NCBI GenBank assembly: GCA_015654925.1
Contig: JAATFX010000147.1
Span: 1 to 62,219 of the forward strand
Length of the DNA: 62,219 nucleotides
Source: Enterobacterales bacterium
Lineage (GTDB): Bacteria; Pseudomonadota; Gammaproteobacteria; Enterobacterales; Enterobacteriaceae
Direction: 5' to 3'
Below, piece by piece: positions 1-8,155 of the stretch. Below the pieces are notes generated by a model, which saw nothing but the letters and a program-made list of their open reading frames with translations, searched no databases and was not told where the DNA came from. Within the stretch, counting starts at the first letter, position 1, and each line of letters begins with the position of its first letter. The translations under genes were made by a program, and so were the position numbers.

Positions 1-1059
1 CACATCATCCGGGCTGGCGGCTTCCTGCTGGCGGCTGGAGGCCTGCTTTACGCTGACATACAGCGTTTGGCCGTCGGGCGACAGGGCCAGGCTATTCGGG
101 TGCACCGGGGTAGCGATGGTGCGCAGCACGTTATAGGTCTTGGCGTCGATCACGCTTACCTGTCCCGCCTGGCGGTGGGTCACATATACTTCGTTGCGCG
201 CCGGGTTAAACAGCACCGCCAGCGATGCCGGCACGTCGATTTTCGCCAGGATATTACCGTTGCGGGTATCGGCCACCAGCACCTGCGGCTGTTTGGAATC
301 GGTGATAAACGCGCGCTGCGTCGCCGGGTCCAGGCTGAGGTTGAGGAAAAAGTGTTCCGTCGCGGTTTCATCGAGCTTCTTACGCAGCACCACTTTGTTG
401 GTGACGGTGTCGATGGACAGCAGTTCATTGTCGGCATTGGTCACGTACAGGCGTTTCGCCGCCGCGTCCAGCGCCAGCCCGGTGCCCATCTTGCCGATAT
501 CGGCCAGTGTGGCGCGCAGGGTCAGGGTAGCGCCGTCCACCACCCATATCACGCTGGCCTCGCCCAGTCCGGCGATATAAACGGTATTGGTCTCCTGGTC
601 CACCACCAGCTCACGCGGCGCCAGCGGTTTGACTGTTTCTGAGCGCTGGAGCCCATCCAGCACCAGCCGGCCTTTTACCGCGCCGGTTTTGGCATCGATG
701 GCGGTGACGGCGCCGTCAACGGTGTTGCCGAAGTATAAAGTATCGGTCTTGGCATTGATGGCGGCGCCGAAGGGTTTGATATCGTTGTGGATAATCTGGG
801 TGATATCAAGCGTGGCCGGGTCGAGGCGATACACCACCCCGCCTTTGTCCAGCTTGCGGCTTTGCGAAGTTGCCAGGTAGAGCGCGTTGCCTTGCGTGCT
901 GTACGCCATCTCGTAAGCGCCTTTGCCGATAGGTTTGCGCAGCGGCTCCTGTGCCGCCCACGCACCCTGGGCCAGGGTAAACAATAGCGCGCCAACCAGC
1001 AGCAGCGGATACGCCGCGCGTGGTCCCGGTCGTATGCCGGAGGTCGTTATCACGTCCAT
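1..1059 (-). CDS. yncE: YncE-type seven-bladed beta-propeller protein, 3' end cut by window edge
   Basis: The frame opens at 1059 and runs off the left edge after 353 codons without a stop. The E. coli protein is 353 residues, so only a few C-terminal residues should be missing. The N-terminus has a hydrophobic stretch ending in an Ala-x-Ala site, a probable signal peptide, so the protein should be periplasmic. Family landmarks are easy to recognise, for example KGAYEMAYS, LATSQSRKLDKGG, NTVDGAVTAIDAKTG and VLFNPARNEVYVTHRQAG, and YVTN-type repeats recur through the chain. YncE is a beta-propeller that has been reported to bind DNA and to respond to iron; its role is not settled. A Fur-like box lies about 120 bases upstream. 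Identity is secure; function is not. Confidence 0.95.
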   Translation of the reverse strand, partial: MDVITTSGIRPGPRAAYPLLLVGALLFTLAQGAWAAQEPLRKPIGKGAYEMAYSTQGNALYLATSQSRKLDKGGVVYRLDPATLDITQIIHNDIKPFGAAINAKTDTLYFGNTVDGAVTAIDAKTGAVKGRLVLDGLQRSETVKPLAPRELVVDQETNTVYIAGLGEASVIWVVDGATLTLRATLADIGKMGTGLALDAAAKRLYVTNADNELLSIDTVTNKVVLRKKLDETATEHFFLNLSLDPATQRAFITDSKQPQVLVADTRNGNILAKIDVPASLAVLFNPARNEVYVTHRQAGQVSVIDAKTYNVLRTIATPVHPNSLALSPDGQTLYVSVKQASSRQQEAASPDDV

Positions 1060-1181
1060 AATATCTCCATTTCAATGAATTGATGTTGCCGCCGGACCAG
1101 CGCCAGGCAGCCAAAGTGGTTTCACATTGAATAAATACGCAGCCAGAGCCGGGACGTCATGGCGTGCCGGTATTTTTATTT

Positions 1182-1200
1182 GAGAATAATAATCATTATT
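1182..1200. promoter_or_regulatory. Fur box-like operator between yncE and the IclR gene
   Basis: The 19 bases match 16 of 19 positions of the classical Fur consensus (GATAATGATAATCATTATC). The site lies about 120 bases upstream of yncE and 160 upstream of the IclR gene, in a 303-base divergent gap (1060-1362). E. coli yncE is known to be iron-repressed, so yncE is the likelier target. The rest of the gap holds only the repeat pair described next. Confidence 0.7.
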
Positions 1201-1313
1201 TTTTGGAAAGGGGAGCAATTTGTTGCGCCGAGGCCGGATCGGCCGCCGCGTTGCCTCCCCTATTTAACCTGTGATGAAACCCACAGAAATTATCCCTTGC
1301 GTTCACTATGATT

Positions 1314-1350
1314 GTTCTATCAGATGATATTCAGTTCTACCAGACAGAAC
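1314..1350 (+). promoter_or_regulatory. Direct repeat pair upstream of the IclR gene, candidate autoregulatory operator
   Basis: The word GTTCTAyCAGA occurs at 1314 and again at 1334, exactly 20 bases apart and therefore on one face of the helix. The second copy is extended by AGAAC, giving a GTTCT/AGAAC inverted repeat at 1334-1350. The pair ends just before the ribosome binding site of the IclR gene. IclR-type proteins often repress their own promoter from such positions; that role here is inferred. Confidence 0.5.
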
Positions 1351-1362
1351 AAGGACGGTATA

Positions 1363-2118
1363 ATGGCGCGAGCAGACGGTACCAATCCCCAGCCATTGGG
1401 CGTGACCTCCAGCGGGGTCGATGTGATCGATCGGGCGATGGCGCTGCTGTTCGCCTTTAAACCAGAAGATCGGTCGTTAACCCTGACCGAACTCGCCAAG
1501 CGCAGCGGCCTGTATAAAAGCACGGTGCTCAGGCTGGCGTCGGCGCTCTGCCATCACCGGATGATGATCCGCCTGGAGGATGGCCGCTACAGCCTCGGCT
1601 CCGCCACCTTCAGCTTGGGGAATCATTACTTATCCAACCTGAATCTCAGCGATGTGCTGCTGCCGTTAATGCGTGAGCTCAACGAACAGCTTGGCGAAAC
1701 CGTCTCTTTCCATATCCGGGAAGGGGATCACCGTTTATGCCTGTTTCGTATCAATTCGCAATTTGCCGTGCGCGTTAACGTGCAGCAAGGCGATGTGCAA
1801 TCGCTGGAGCGCGGCGCCGGCGGCAGGATACTGCTGGCCTTCTCCGGGGAGCCCGGCGACATCTACGCGCAGGTGCGCCGTACCTATACCTACGCGTCAC
1901 ATGGCGAGCGCGACGAGGAAACCGCCGGCATTTCCGCCCCGGTATTCGGACCCGGCCAGCGGCTTATCGGCGCGCTGGGCATCGTGGCGCCGATAAGCCG
2001 GCTGGACCTGGCGCTGATGGCGCAGTATCGCCCCGTCCTGCTGGATATCGCCGCCCGCGCGACGGAACGGCTGGGGGGCAGCGGCGCGCCGCTGTTGGCG
2101 GCAAAAGAAATGATTTAA
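1363..2118 (+). CDS. IclR-family transcriptional regulator
   Basis: A 251-residue regulator with the IclR layout: an N-terminal winged helix-turn-helix (about residues 15-80, with LTELAKRSGLYKSTVLRL as the recognition region) and a C-terminal effector domain. I chose the ATG at 1363 because AAGGA sits seven bases before it; an in-frame TTG at 1312 would add 17 residues but overlaps the probable operator. It is followed by the MFS, ligJ and ligK genes on the same strand after about 140 bases. IclR and PcaR-type proteins commonly control aromatic-acid pathways, so it probably controls the downstream operon. The inducer is unknown; an aromatic acid or ring-cleavage product would fit. Confidence 0.88.
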   Translation: MARADGTNPQPLGVTSSGVDVIDRAMALLFAFKPEDRSLTLTELAKRSGLYKSTVLRLASALCHHRMMIRLEDGRYSLGSATFSLGNHYLSNLNLSDVLLPLMRELNEQLGETVSFHIREGDHRLCLFRINSQFAVRVNVQQGDVQSLERGAGGRILLAFSGEPGDIYAQVRRTYTYASHGERDEETAGISAPVFGPGQRLIGALGIVAPISRLDLALMAQYRPVLLDIAARATERLGGSGAPLLAAKEMI

Positions 2119-2257
2119 CCGGCGCTTCATCGTTTGGAGTTCGGCGCAAAACGAATCCCATGCCGTCGATAAGTGAAACCACAGCGAAAATTTTCTTCAA
2201 ACCCCGCGTCGCGAAATTACGCGCCGGCGCAGCGCTTGAAGGCATCAAGAGGATATT

Positions 2258-3535
2258 ATGATGTTTCAATGGTTCACATCGCTTAACAAAGTCGAAAAAC
2301 GCACCTTCTGGGCCTGTTTCAGCGGCTGGGGCCTGGACGCCATGGACACCCAGATGTATGCCCTGTCCATCCCGACCCTGATCGCCCTGTGGGGCATGAC
2401 CAAAGGCCAGGCGGGAATCCTGGGCACCACCGTGCTTATCATGGCGGCGCTGGGCGGCTGGATTGCAGGTATCCTGTCGGACCGCTATGGCCGGGTGCGG
2501 ATATTGCAGATAACCATTGCCTGGTTTTCCCTGTTTACGTTCCTGTCGGCGTTTACCGACTCGTTTTGGCAATTGATGATTACCCGCGGCCTGCAGGGCA
2601 TCGGTTTTGGCGGCGAGTGGGCGGTCGGGGCGGTGCTTATCAGCGAGACCATCAATGCCCGGGTGCGCGGGCGCGTCGTCGGCGCGCTGCAGGCCGGCTG
2701 GGCGATTGGCTACGGCATTACCGTCATCATCTCGACCATCATCTTTAATTATTTTCCCGCCGATACCGCCTGGCGCGTCCTGTTTGCCCTGGGGCTGCTG
2801 CCGGCGCTGCTGGTCCTGTGGATTCGCAGGAATATCCAGGAAGCGCCGCTGTATAAAAAAGAACATGCCGACGTCCAGGATCGCTCCCACAGCATTTGGG
2901 AGGTGTTCTCCTTCCCTTACCGCGCCACTACCCTCAAGGCTATCCTGTTGACCTTTGGCATCTACGGCGGTAATTACGTCATGATCACCTGGCTGCCGGC
3001 CTACCTGAAACTGGTGCTGCATCTGTCGATTAACAACGTCGGCGGTTATCTGGCCATCAATATCCTCGGGTCGTTCGCCGGCGCCTTCCTTAACGGCTGG
3101 ATGGCCGACGCGCTGGGCCGGCGGAAAACTTTTATGATTATCGCCTGTTGCCAGGCGCTGGCGGTGGGCATCTATACGCTGGCGCCTATTAACCTGACGG
3201 TGACGCTGCTGCTGGGATTTGTGCTCGGCACGCTGCAATCCGGCACCGCGGCGGGCACCGGCGCCTTTATCGCCGAACTGTTCCCTACCCGGGTGCGCGG
3301 TTCGGCGCAGGGCCTGTGCGGTAACGCCGGCCGGGCACTGGGGGCGGTGATGCCGACCATGGTGGGTTTACTGAGCATTAATATGGATTTGGGACCAGCT
3401 ATGGGGATTTGCGCCTGCGCGTCTTACGTAATTGTGGTGCTTGCCGCCATGATGCTCCCGGAAACCCGGGGACGCGATCTGGGCCATATTGTAATGGATG
3501 AAAATCGACCCGCCGAGGGGGCAAAAATTCAATGA
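2258..3535 (+). CDS. MFS transporter, probable organic or aromatic acid:proton symporter
   Basis: A 425-residue, 12-helix major facilitator. The loop between helices 2 and 3 carries the signature DRYGRVR, and helix 4 to 5 has RGLQGIGFGGEWAVG, typical of the aromatic-acid and sialate/metabolite symporter families. A purine-rich stretch (AAGAGGA) precedes two adjacent ATG codons at 2258 and 2261; either could be used. Its stop overlaps the ligJ start in an ATGA arrangement, so the two are translationally coupled. Coupling to ring-cleavage genes suggests it imports the aromatic acid, or an oxidised dicarboxylate derived from it, that feeds LigJ and LigK. The precise substrate cannot be read from sequence. 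Confidence 0.9.
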   Translation: MMFQWFTSLNKVEKRTFWACFSGWGLDAMDTQMYALSIPTLIALWGMTKGQAGILGTTVLIMAALGGWIAGILSDRYGRVRILQITIAWFSLFTFLSAFTDSFWQLMITRGLQGIGFGGEWAVGAVLISETINARVRGRVVGALQAGWAIGYGITVIISTIIFNYFPADTAWRVLFALGLLPALLVLWIRRNIQEAPLYKKEHADVQDRSHSIWEVFSFPYRATTLKAILLTFGIYGGNYVMITWLPAYLKLVLHLSINNVGGYLAINILGSFAGAFLNGWMADALGRRKTFMIIACCQALAVGIYTLAPINLTVTLLLGFVLGTLQSGTAAGTGAFIAELFPTRVRGSAQGLCGNAGRALGAVMPTMVGLLSINMDLGPAMGICACASYVIVVLAAMMLPETRGRDLGHIVMDENRPAEGAKIQ

Positions 3536-4557
3536 TTATCGATATCCACGGGCACTACACCACCGCGCCGGACGCCCTTGAGGACTGGCGCAAGCGGCAG
3601 GTGGCCGCCCTGTCCGACCCCGGCGCCAGCATCGGCGCCGCCGATCTGCGCATCACCGATGGGGAAATCAGGGAAAGCATCGAGCAGAATCAACTGCGAA
3701 AAATGCGCGAGCGCGGCATCGACGTCACCATTTTTTCGCCGCGCGCCAGCTTTATGGCCCATCATATCGGCGATGCGGCCACCAGCGCGGCCTGGGCCGG
3801 CGTCTGTAATGAATTATGTTATCGGGTAACGGAACTGTACCCGGTCTCGTTCGCCGGCGCCGCCATGCTGCCTCAGTCGCCGGGCGCCGACACCCGCTCA
3901 TGCCTCGCGGAAATGGAGCGCTGCGTCAGGGACTATGGTTTCGTCGCCATCAATCTTAATCCGGACCCCTCGGGGGGCCACTGGACGTCGCCGCCCTTGT
4001 CCGACCGGTACTGGTATCCGATTTATGAAAAAATGCAGGAATATGATATCCCGGCGATGATTCATGTCAGCACCAGTTGCAACCCCGCGTTTCATACCAC
4101 CGGCGCCCATTACCTGAATGCCGACACCACGGCGTTTATGCAATACCTGGCCTCGGATCTGTTTACCGATTTCCCCCGGCTGCGCTTTATTATCCCCCAC
4201 GGGGGCGGCGCCGTGCCGTACCACTGGGGCCGCTTTCGCGGACTGGCGCAGGCGATGGGCATCGACGATATCGAGGAAAAAATGCTGAACAATATTTTCT
4301 TCGATACCTGCGTCTACCATCAACCGGGCATCGACCTGCTCACCGGCGTTATCCCAATCAGGAATGTGCTGTTCGCCTCGGAAATGATCGGCGCGGTACG
4401 GGGTATCGATCCGCAGACCGGGTTCGCGTTTGACGATACCCGGCGTTATGTGGAATCCGCCAAGCTTGACGACGCGCAGCGGCAGCTTATTTTCGAGGGC
4501 AATGCGCGCCGCGTCTACCCTATTCTCGATCAACGACTTAAGGCCCAGGGCCGCTAA
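3532..4557 (+). CDS. ligJ: 4-oxalomesaconate hydratase, LigJ type
   Basis: A 341-residue amidohydrolase-superfamily protein, the same length as Sphingobium LigJ and similar throughout. Metal ligands expected for LigJ are present: His6 and His8 in the opening DIHGHY motif, His178 in MIHVS, and Glu284 in FASEM. His223 in the IPHGGGAVPYHWGRFRG block is also conserved. LigJ hydrates 4-oxalomesaconate to 4-carboxy-4-hydroxy-2-oxoadipate in the protocatechuate 4,5-cleavage and gallate pathways (EC 4.2.1.83). The next gene encodes the aldolase for that product. Pseudomonas GalB does the same reaction but belongs to an unrelated family, so this is the LigJ version. No ring-cleavage dioxygenase lies in the window. 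Confidence 0.92.
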   Translation: MIIDIHGHYTTAPDALEDWRKRQVAALSDPGASIGAADLRITDGEIRESIEQNQLRKMRERGIDVTIFSPRASFMAHHIGDAATSAAWAGVCNELCYRVTELYPVSFAGAAMLPQSPGADTRSCLAEMERCVRDYGFVAINLNPDPSGGHWTSPPLSDRYWYPIYEKMQEYDIPAMIHVSTSCNPAFHTTGAHYLNADTTAFMQYLASDLFTDFPRLRFIIPHGGGAVPYHWGRFRGLAQAMGIDDIEEKMLNNIFFDTCVYHQPGIDLLTGVIPIRNVLFASEMIGAVRGIDPQTGFAFDDTRRYVESAKLDDAQRQLIFEGNARRVYPILDQRLKAQGR

Positions 4558-4566
4558 GGAGAGTTT

Positions 4567-5262
4567 ATGCATACCCGAGTTAATGCATTAGGTATTGTCA
4601 AACGCAACATCGAGCGCACCGATTTGGCCCTGGTGAAACGGCTGGGGGATTATGGCGTCGCCACTGTGCATGAGGCCATGGGACGCACCGGCCTGATGCG
4701 CCCCAACATTCGCCCGGCCTTTGCCGGCGCCCGGCTATGCGGCAACGCGGTAACCGTCCTTGCCCAGCCCGGCGATAATCTGATGCTGCACGTGGCGGCC
4801 GAGCAGATCCGGCCAGGCGATATCGTGGTGGTGGCCTGTACCGTGGAAAACGGCGACGGCATGTTCGGCGAACTGCTGGCAACCTCCTACCGCGCCCGCG
4901 GCGCCGCCGGCCTGGTAAGCGAGGCGGGCGTGCGCGATGTCGGCGCCCTGCGCGACATGGGGTTCCCGGTATTTTCCCGTCTTATCAGCGCCAAAGGCAC
5001 CGCCCGCGCCACGCTGGGCTCGGTAAATGTGCCGGTTATTTGCGCGGGCGCGCTGGTCAATCCAGGTGATGTGATTATCGCCGATGACGACGGCGTGGTG
5101 GTGGTGCCGCGTGATCTCGCCCAACAAACGGCCGACGCGGCGCAGCGGCGCGAAGATAACGAACAGGCCAAGCGCGAGCGCTTTGCCAACGGCGAACTGG
5201 GCCTGGATATGTATCATATGCGCGCCATGCTTGCACAGGCCGGGTTGAAGTATATTGATTAA
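4567..5262 (+). CDS. ligK: 4-carboxy-4-hydroxy-2-oxoadipate aldolase/oxaloacetate decarboxylase, LigK/GalC type
   Basis: A 231-residue RraA-like class II aldolase starting nine bases after ligJ, with an AAGGAG site before the ATG. The family centre is present: the Gly-rich stretch RGAAGLVSEAGVRD, holding the Arg-Asp pair used in substrate and metal binding, and the C-terminal IADDDGVVVVPRD segment. The family splits 4-carboxy-4-hydroxy-2-oxoadipate to pyruvate and oxaloacetate and decarboxylates oxaloacetate. With LigJ it completes the route from 4-oxalomesaconate to central metabolism. RraA-type RNase E inhibitors share this fold, but the operon partner makes the aldolase far more likely. 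Confidence 0.9.
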   Translation: MHTRVNALGIVKRNIERTDLALVKRLGDYGVATVHEAMGRTGLMRPNIRPAFAGARLCGNAVTVLAQPGDNLMLHVAAEQIRPGDIVVVACTVENGDGMFGELLATSYRARGAAGLVSEAGVRDVGALRDMGFPVFSRLISAKGTARATLGSVNVPVICAGALVNPGDVIIADDDGVVVVPRDLAQQTADAAQRREDNEQAKRERFANGELGLDMYHMRAMLAQAGLKYID

Positions 5263-5283
5263 GCCGGATAAGGATAGGGTAAA

Positions 5284-5304
5284 CCGGCCTCATGTCGAGG
5301 CCGG
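5284..5304. terminator. Stem-loop between convergent ligK and hydrolase genes
   Basis: CCGGCCTC and GAGGCCGG form a perfect eight-pair stem with a five-base loop, 22 bases after the ligK stop and 24 bases before the end of the convergent hydrolase gene. There is no good U-tract on either strand, so it may stop transcription weakly or only stabilise the 3' end. Confidence 0.4.
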
Positions 5305-5327
5305 GGAAACCATGGCTAAAAGAGGGG

Positions 5328-6326
5328 TTAGTGGATATGGCGCGCCAAAAACTGATAATTACGCTCAAGGTTATTGGTAGTATGGAAATAGATATCTTCC
5401 GCGTGATGAGCGCTCATCAATAAATTGTATTCAACATTATCGCCGCCAATAGCCTTTGCAAGGCGAGCGGCAAACTGCTGGCTTTGCAAGCGGGGAATAG
5501 TATCATCCAGATAGCCATGCTGGATCAGGAACGGTGGAGCATCGGCGGAAATATAGTTTTCCGGGTTGGTAGTATCAATGACGTTCTTATCGACGTTGGC
5601 GATCTGTTTTCTCATCAAAAAGGATTCGAATGAGTCTTCCGTGGAATGTTTTTGCCCGTCTATGCCTATTTCTTGCCATTGTTGATCCATCGTCAAAAAA
5701 TTGATCGGCGGATACCAGGCGATCACCGCCTGTACGCGCGTTGAGACATCCGGATATCCCAGCTTAGGATCTTCCAGGGGTTTTACGTCGGCAGACACCC
5801 CGGCCAGCGCCACCAGATTGCCGCCTGCCGAACCGCCCATCAGGATGATATTATCCGGGTCGAAGTTATATTTTTTCGCATTGGCGCGGACAAACTTTAT
5901 CGCGGCTTTCACATCGTTGATCTGTGCCGGCCACGGCGCTTCCGGGCTGAGACGATAGTTGATATTGGCCACGGCATAACCTTTCTGCAAGCCGTATAAC
6001 GCAGGGACCAATTGGTTATCCATTTTATCACAACCAAAAAACGCGCCGCCATGTACATTAATGATCACTGGATATTTTATTTTCCATTGATCCGGGAGGT
6101 ATATATCCATTTTCTCCGCAGGCGAAACATTGGCATAACTGACATCAAGATACTTATTTTTAATCCGGGTAATATCCGGCGTTTGACCGCAAGCATTCGC
6201 GCCTTGCGGTGGACCCATAATCTTTTTGCCCTGCCAATCCGGCGGCATCGGCACCTGCGCGGCATAGCCTGATGATATGCCTGCGATAAATGCGGCAACC
6301 AAGACGTACCCAACTTTTTTTTTCAT
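5328..6326 (-). CDS. Exported alpha/beta hydrolase, hormone-sensitive-lipase/BD-FAE-like esterase
   Basis: The 332-residue product has a clear signal peptide (MKKKVGYVLVAAFIAGISSG, cleaved after YAA). I chose the start at 6326, not the in-frame codon at 6356, because only the shorter form puts Lys residues directly before the hydrophobic core; GAG lies about nine bases upstream. The fold landmarks are the oxyanion motif HGGAFFG, the nucleophile elbow GGSAGG, an Asp in GYLDDTIP and a His in SAHHAED. Relatives are carboxylesterases acting on small acyl or feruloyl esters. It is divergent from a MerR regulator gene that probably controls it. A periplasmic or secreted esterase next to aromatic-acid genes may release phenolic acids, but that is inference. 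Confidence 0.85.
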   Translation of the reverse strand: MKKKVGYVLVAAFIAGISSGYAAQVPMPPDWQGKKIMGPPQGANACGQTPDITRIKNKYLDVSYANVSPAEKMDIYLPDQWKIKYPVIINVHGGAFFGCDKMDNQLVPALYGLQKGYAVANINYRLSPEAPWPAQINDVKAAIKFVRANAKKYNFDPDNIILMGGSAGGNLVALAGVSADVKPLEDPKLGYPDVSTRVQAVIAWYPPINFLTMDQQWQEIGIDGQKHSTEDSFESFLMRKQIANVDKNVIDTTNPENYISADAPPFLIQHGYLDDTIPRLQSQQFAARLAKAIGGDNVEYNLLMSAHHAEDIYFHTTNNLERNYQFLARHIH

Positions 6327-6469
6327 TGTTATTTCGCTCCAATAGAGAGTATCCATTGTCGATTTTGCAGGTTAGAGCTACTCTAAGGTCAAGGGTTTGC
6401 ACGGCTAATTCATATAAAACGATTGGAAAACCCGCACTTACCGGGTTCAGCTAACAAGCAGGTAGCACG

Positions 6470-7264
6470 ATGCCGACATCGATTTATAGCATTCATGAGT
6501 TTGCACTTCTGAGCGGTATCTCCGCGTACAATTTACGTTATTTCGACCAGATTGGTTTATTGCCCGCCCAGCGCGACACCAATGGCTATCGGGTTTATCA
6601 CCAGCGTCAAATAGCCTCGGCGCAACTGGTCGTCACGCTGCAAAATGCCAGGTTGTCCAATGCGCAGATCAAAACTCTGTTGCGGGATTACACTTCCCGG
6701 CATAGCGTGGCGATGCTTAAACAGGCTCAACAACAGCTCACTGCCTATATCCATACCTTGCAAACAGCCAAATCGTTCATTGCCGGTCAAATCGGCCAGT
6801 TGGAAAAAATTCATGACGTAGGCACGCGGCTGGATACGCCTTTCATCGAGGAAATTCAATCCGCGTTAGTCGGCGTTATCACTCTTGAAACATCCCATAT
6901 CGACGATTTTTTTCAGCGGGTAATAGAATGCCGCGCCACCGCTAATTGGTATCTTCATCATCGTTATGGTTTTTTACTGGCGGAAGAAACCATCCAGCCC
7001 ACGGGGTATCCATTAGCTAATTTTTATTGTACCGAACCCAATATTATTCGGCACCGCAGCCAATGGTTACCCGCCGGACGCTATATGAGCCAATATTGCA
7101 CCGGCAGCTTGGAAAACAACGCTAAAGTAGCGTCTCTTGTAGAGCACGCCAGGAGAAACGGATATCGGCGCCAAGGCGACATTTTAATCGAGAACGTCAG
7201 TGGACCGGCAGTACAGACCAAAAAAAGCGATTTCCTTATTAAAATCATGGTGCCGATAACCTAA
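6470..7264 (+). CDS. MerR-family regulator with a C-terminal effector domain
   Basis: A 264-residue protein opening with the MerR winged-helix signature (SIYSIHEFALLSGISAYNLR, then YFDQIGLLPAQRDTNGYRVY), a central coiled-coil region around residues 65-110, and a roughly 140-residue C-terminal part that looks like a BmrR/GyrI-type small-molecule binding domain. No Cys cluster typical of metal-sensing MerR proteins is present, so an organic ligand is likely. It is divergent from the exported hydrolase across 143 bases, the usual layout for a MerR protein and its target. The ribosome binding site is weak. Confidence 0.85.
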   Translation: MPTSIYSIHEFALLSGISAYNLRYFDQIGLLPAQRDTNGYRVYHQRQIASAQLVVTLQNARLSNAQIKTLLRDYTSRHSVAMLKQAQQQLTAYIHTLQTAKSFIAGQIGQLEKIHDVGTRLDTPFIEEIQSALVGVITLETSHIDDFFQRVIECRATANWYLHHRYGFLLAEETIQPTGYPLANFYCTEPNIIRHRSQWLPAGRYMSQYCTGSLENNAKVASLVEHARRNGYRRQGDILIENVSGPAVQTKKSDFLIKIMVPIT

Positions 7265-7360
7265 AACGAGCCGGTGGCGGAAAGACGGATGCCTGTCAAC
7301 CTGATGATGATTCGCCGCTGCCTGACGAGTCACATAGGCGGCGGCGAATTGATTGTGAAC

Positions 7361-8155
7361 TTACTTATGGTGCCAGTAAGCGACGGCGCGCACGAAAGTC
7401 CCATCACAACCGCGGCGCTGGGTGAAATAATCACCGAGCATTTTTACCGTCTCTCCTTCGCCGGTCAGCCAGATGAAATAGTCGTCAGCCGGCAGCGATA
7501 TCTTATCCAAGGCGCCGATGAGCATGCCGAGATTATCGGTATGCATCTCTCCGCTGCCCATCCAGTTGACGTCGATGCCATCGAGGTCGTCCAGATAACC
7601 ACGGCCGGTGGCTTCATCGGTATAGGCAAGCAGATGGAGTTGTTCAGCTTTAATCGCGGGCCTGCGGCGCTTGAATGCCGGGAGGCCGGTTTCATCACAA
7701 ACGTAAAGCTGGAAATGATAATCAGCCGGTACGATTACCGACCCCCGGGGGCCGCCAATGACAAGATCTTGTCCCTGCCGCGCATGCTCGGCCCAGTCGC
7801 TGGCGATACCGCCTTCATGGATATAAAAATCCAGCGTCAGCGTGTTTTCGCCGTCACACTCCAGCGGCGTATAATCGCGCGCCAACGGACGTACCCCGTC
7901 TTTCCAGACGACGCCTTCCGGCGTTATTTCCGGCAGATTCAGCGCACCCGTGGTCGGATCGGGAAAGAAAAGTTTGATGTGATCGTCGAAACCGGGAGAG
8001 GTGAAACCCTCAAGATCCGAACCGACGAACTGAATGCGCCAGAAGCGCTCCGCCACGCGGGTTTTGTTGGCGACGGTGATATGCCGGAAACGTAATTCGT
8101 TACGCACGCGCTGTGGCTCGCGGCTAGGTTTATCGTCAGTCTTTTTTTTACCCAA
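7361..8155 (-). CDS. Siderophore-interacting protein (ViuB/YqjH-type ferric-siderophore reductase)
   Basis: A 264-residue NAD(P)H:flavin oxidoreductase of the SIP family. The N-terminal FAD-binding barrel shows the R-x-Y-T type motif as ARDYTPLE at about residues 92-99 and a downstream GPRGS nucleotide-binding turn. The C-terminal half has the DETGLPAF segment and the closing WLTGEGETVK block seen in YqjH and ViuB. These cytoplasmic enzymes reduce imported ferric siderophores to release iron. The linker after DETGLPA is slightly shorter and more basic than in E. coli YqjH. It stands alone with a long upstream gap; no convincing Fur box was found in front of it. Confidence 0.88.
   Translation of the reverse strand: MGKKKTDDKPSREPQRVRNELRFRHITVANKTRVAERFWRIQFVGSDLEGFTSPGFDDHIKLFFPDPTTGALNLPEITPEGVVWKDGVRPLARDYTPLECDGENTLTLDFYIHEGGIASDWAEHARQGQDLVIGGPRGSVIVPADYHFQLYVCDETGLPAFKRRRPAIKAEQLHLLAYTDEATGRGYLDDLDGIDVNWMGSGEMHTDNLGMLIGALDKISLPADDYFIWLTGEGETVKMLGDYFTQRRGCDGTFVRAVAYWHHK

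Noticed and set aside
1964..3238. A 424-codon open frame on the minus strand
   Set aside because: Covers the IclR end and the MFS gene in antisense; the translation is rich in Gln, Arg and Gly and matches no family.
7274..8095. A 273-codon open frame on the plus strand
   Set aside because: Antisense to the siderophore-interacting protein gene, whose motifs are clear on the minus strand.
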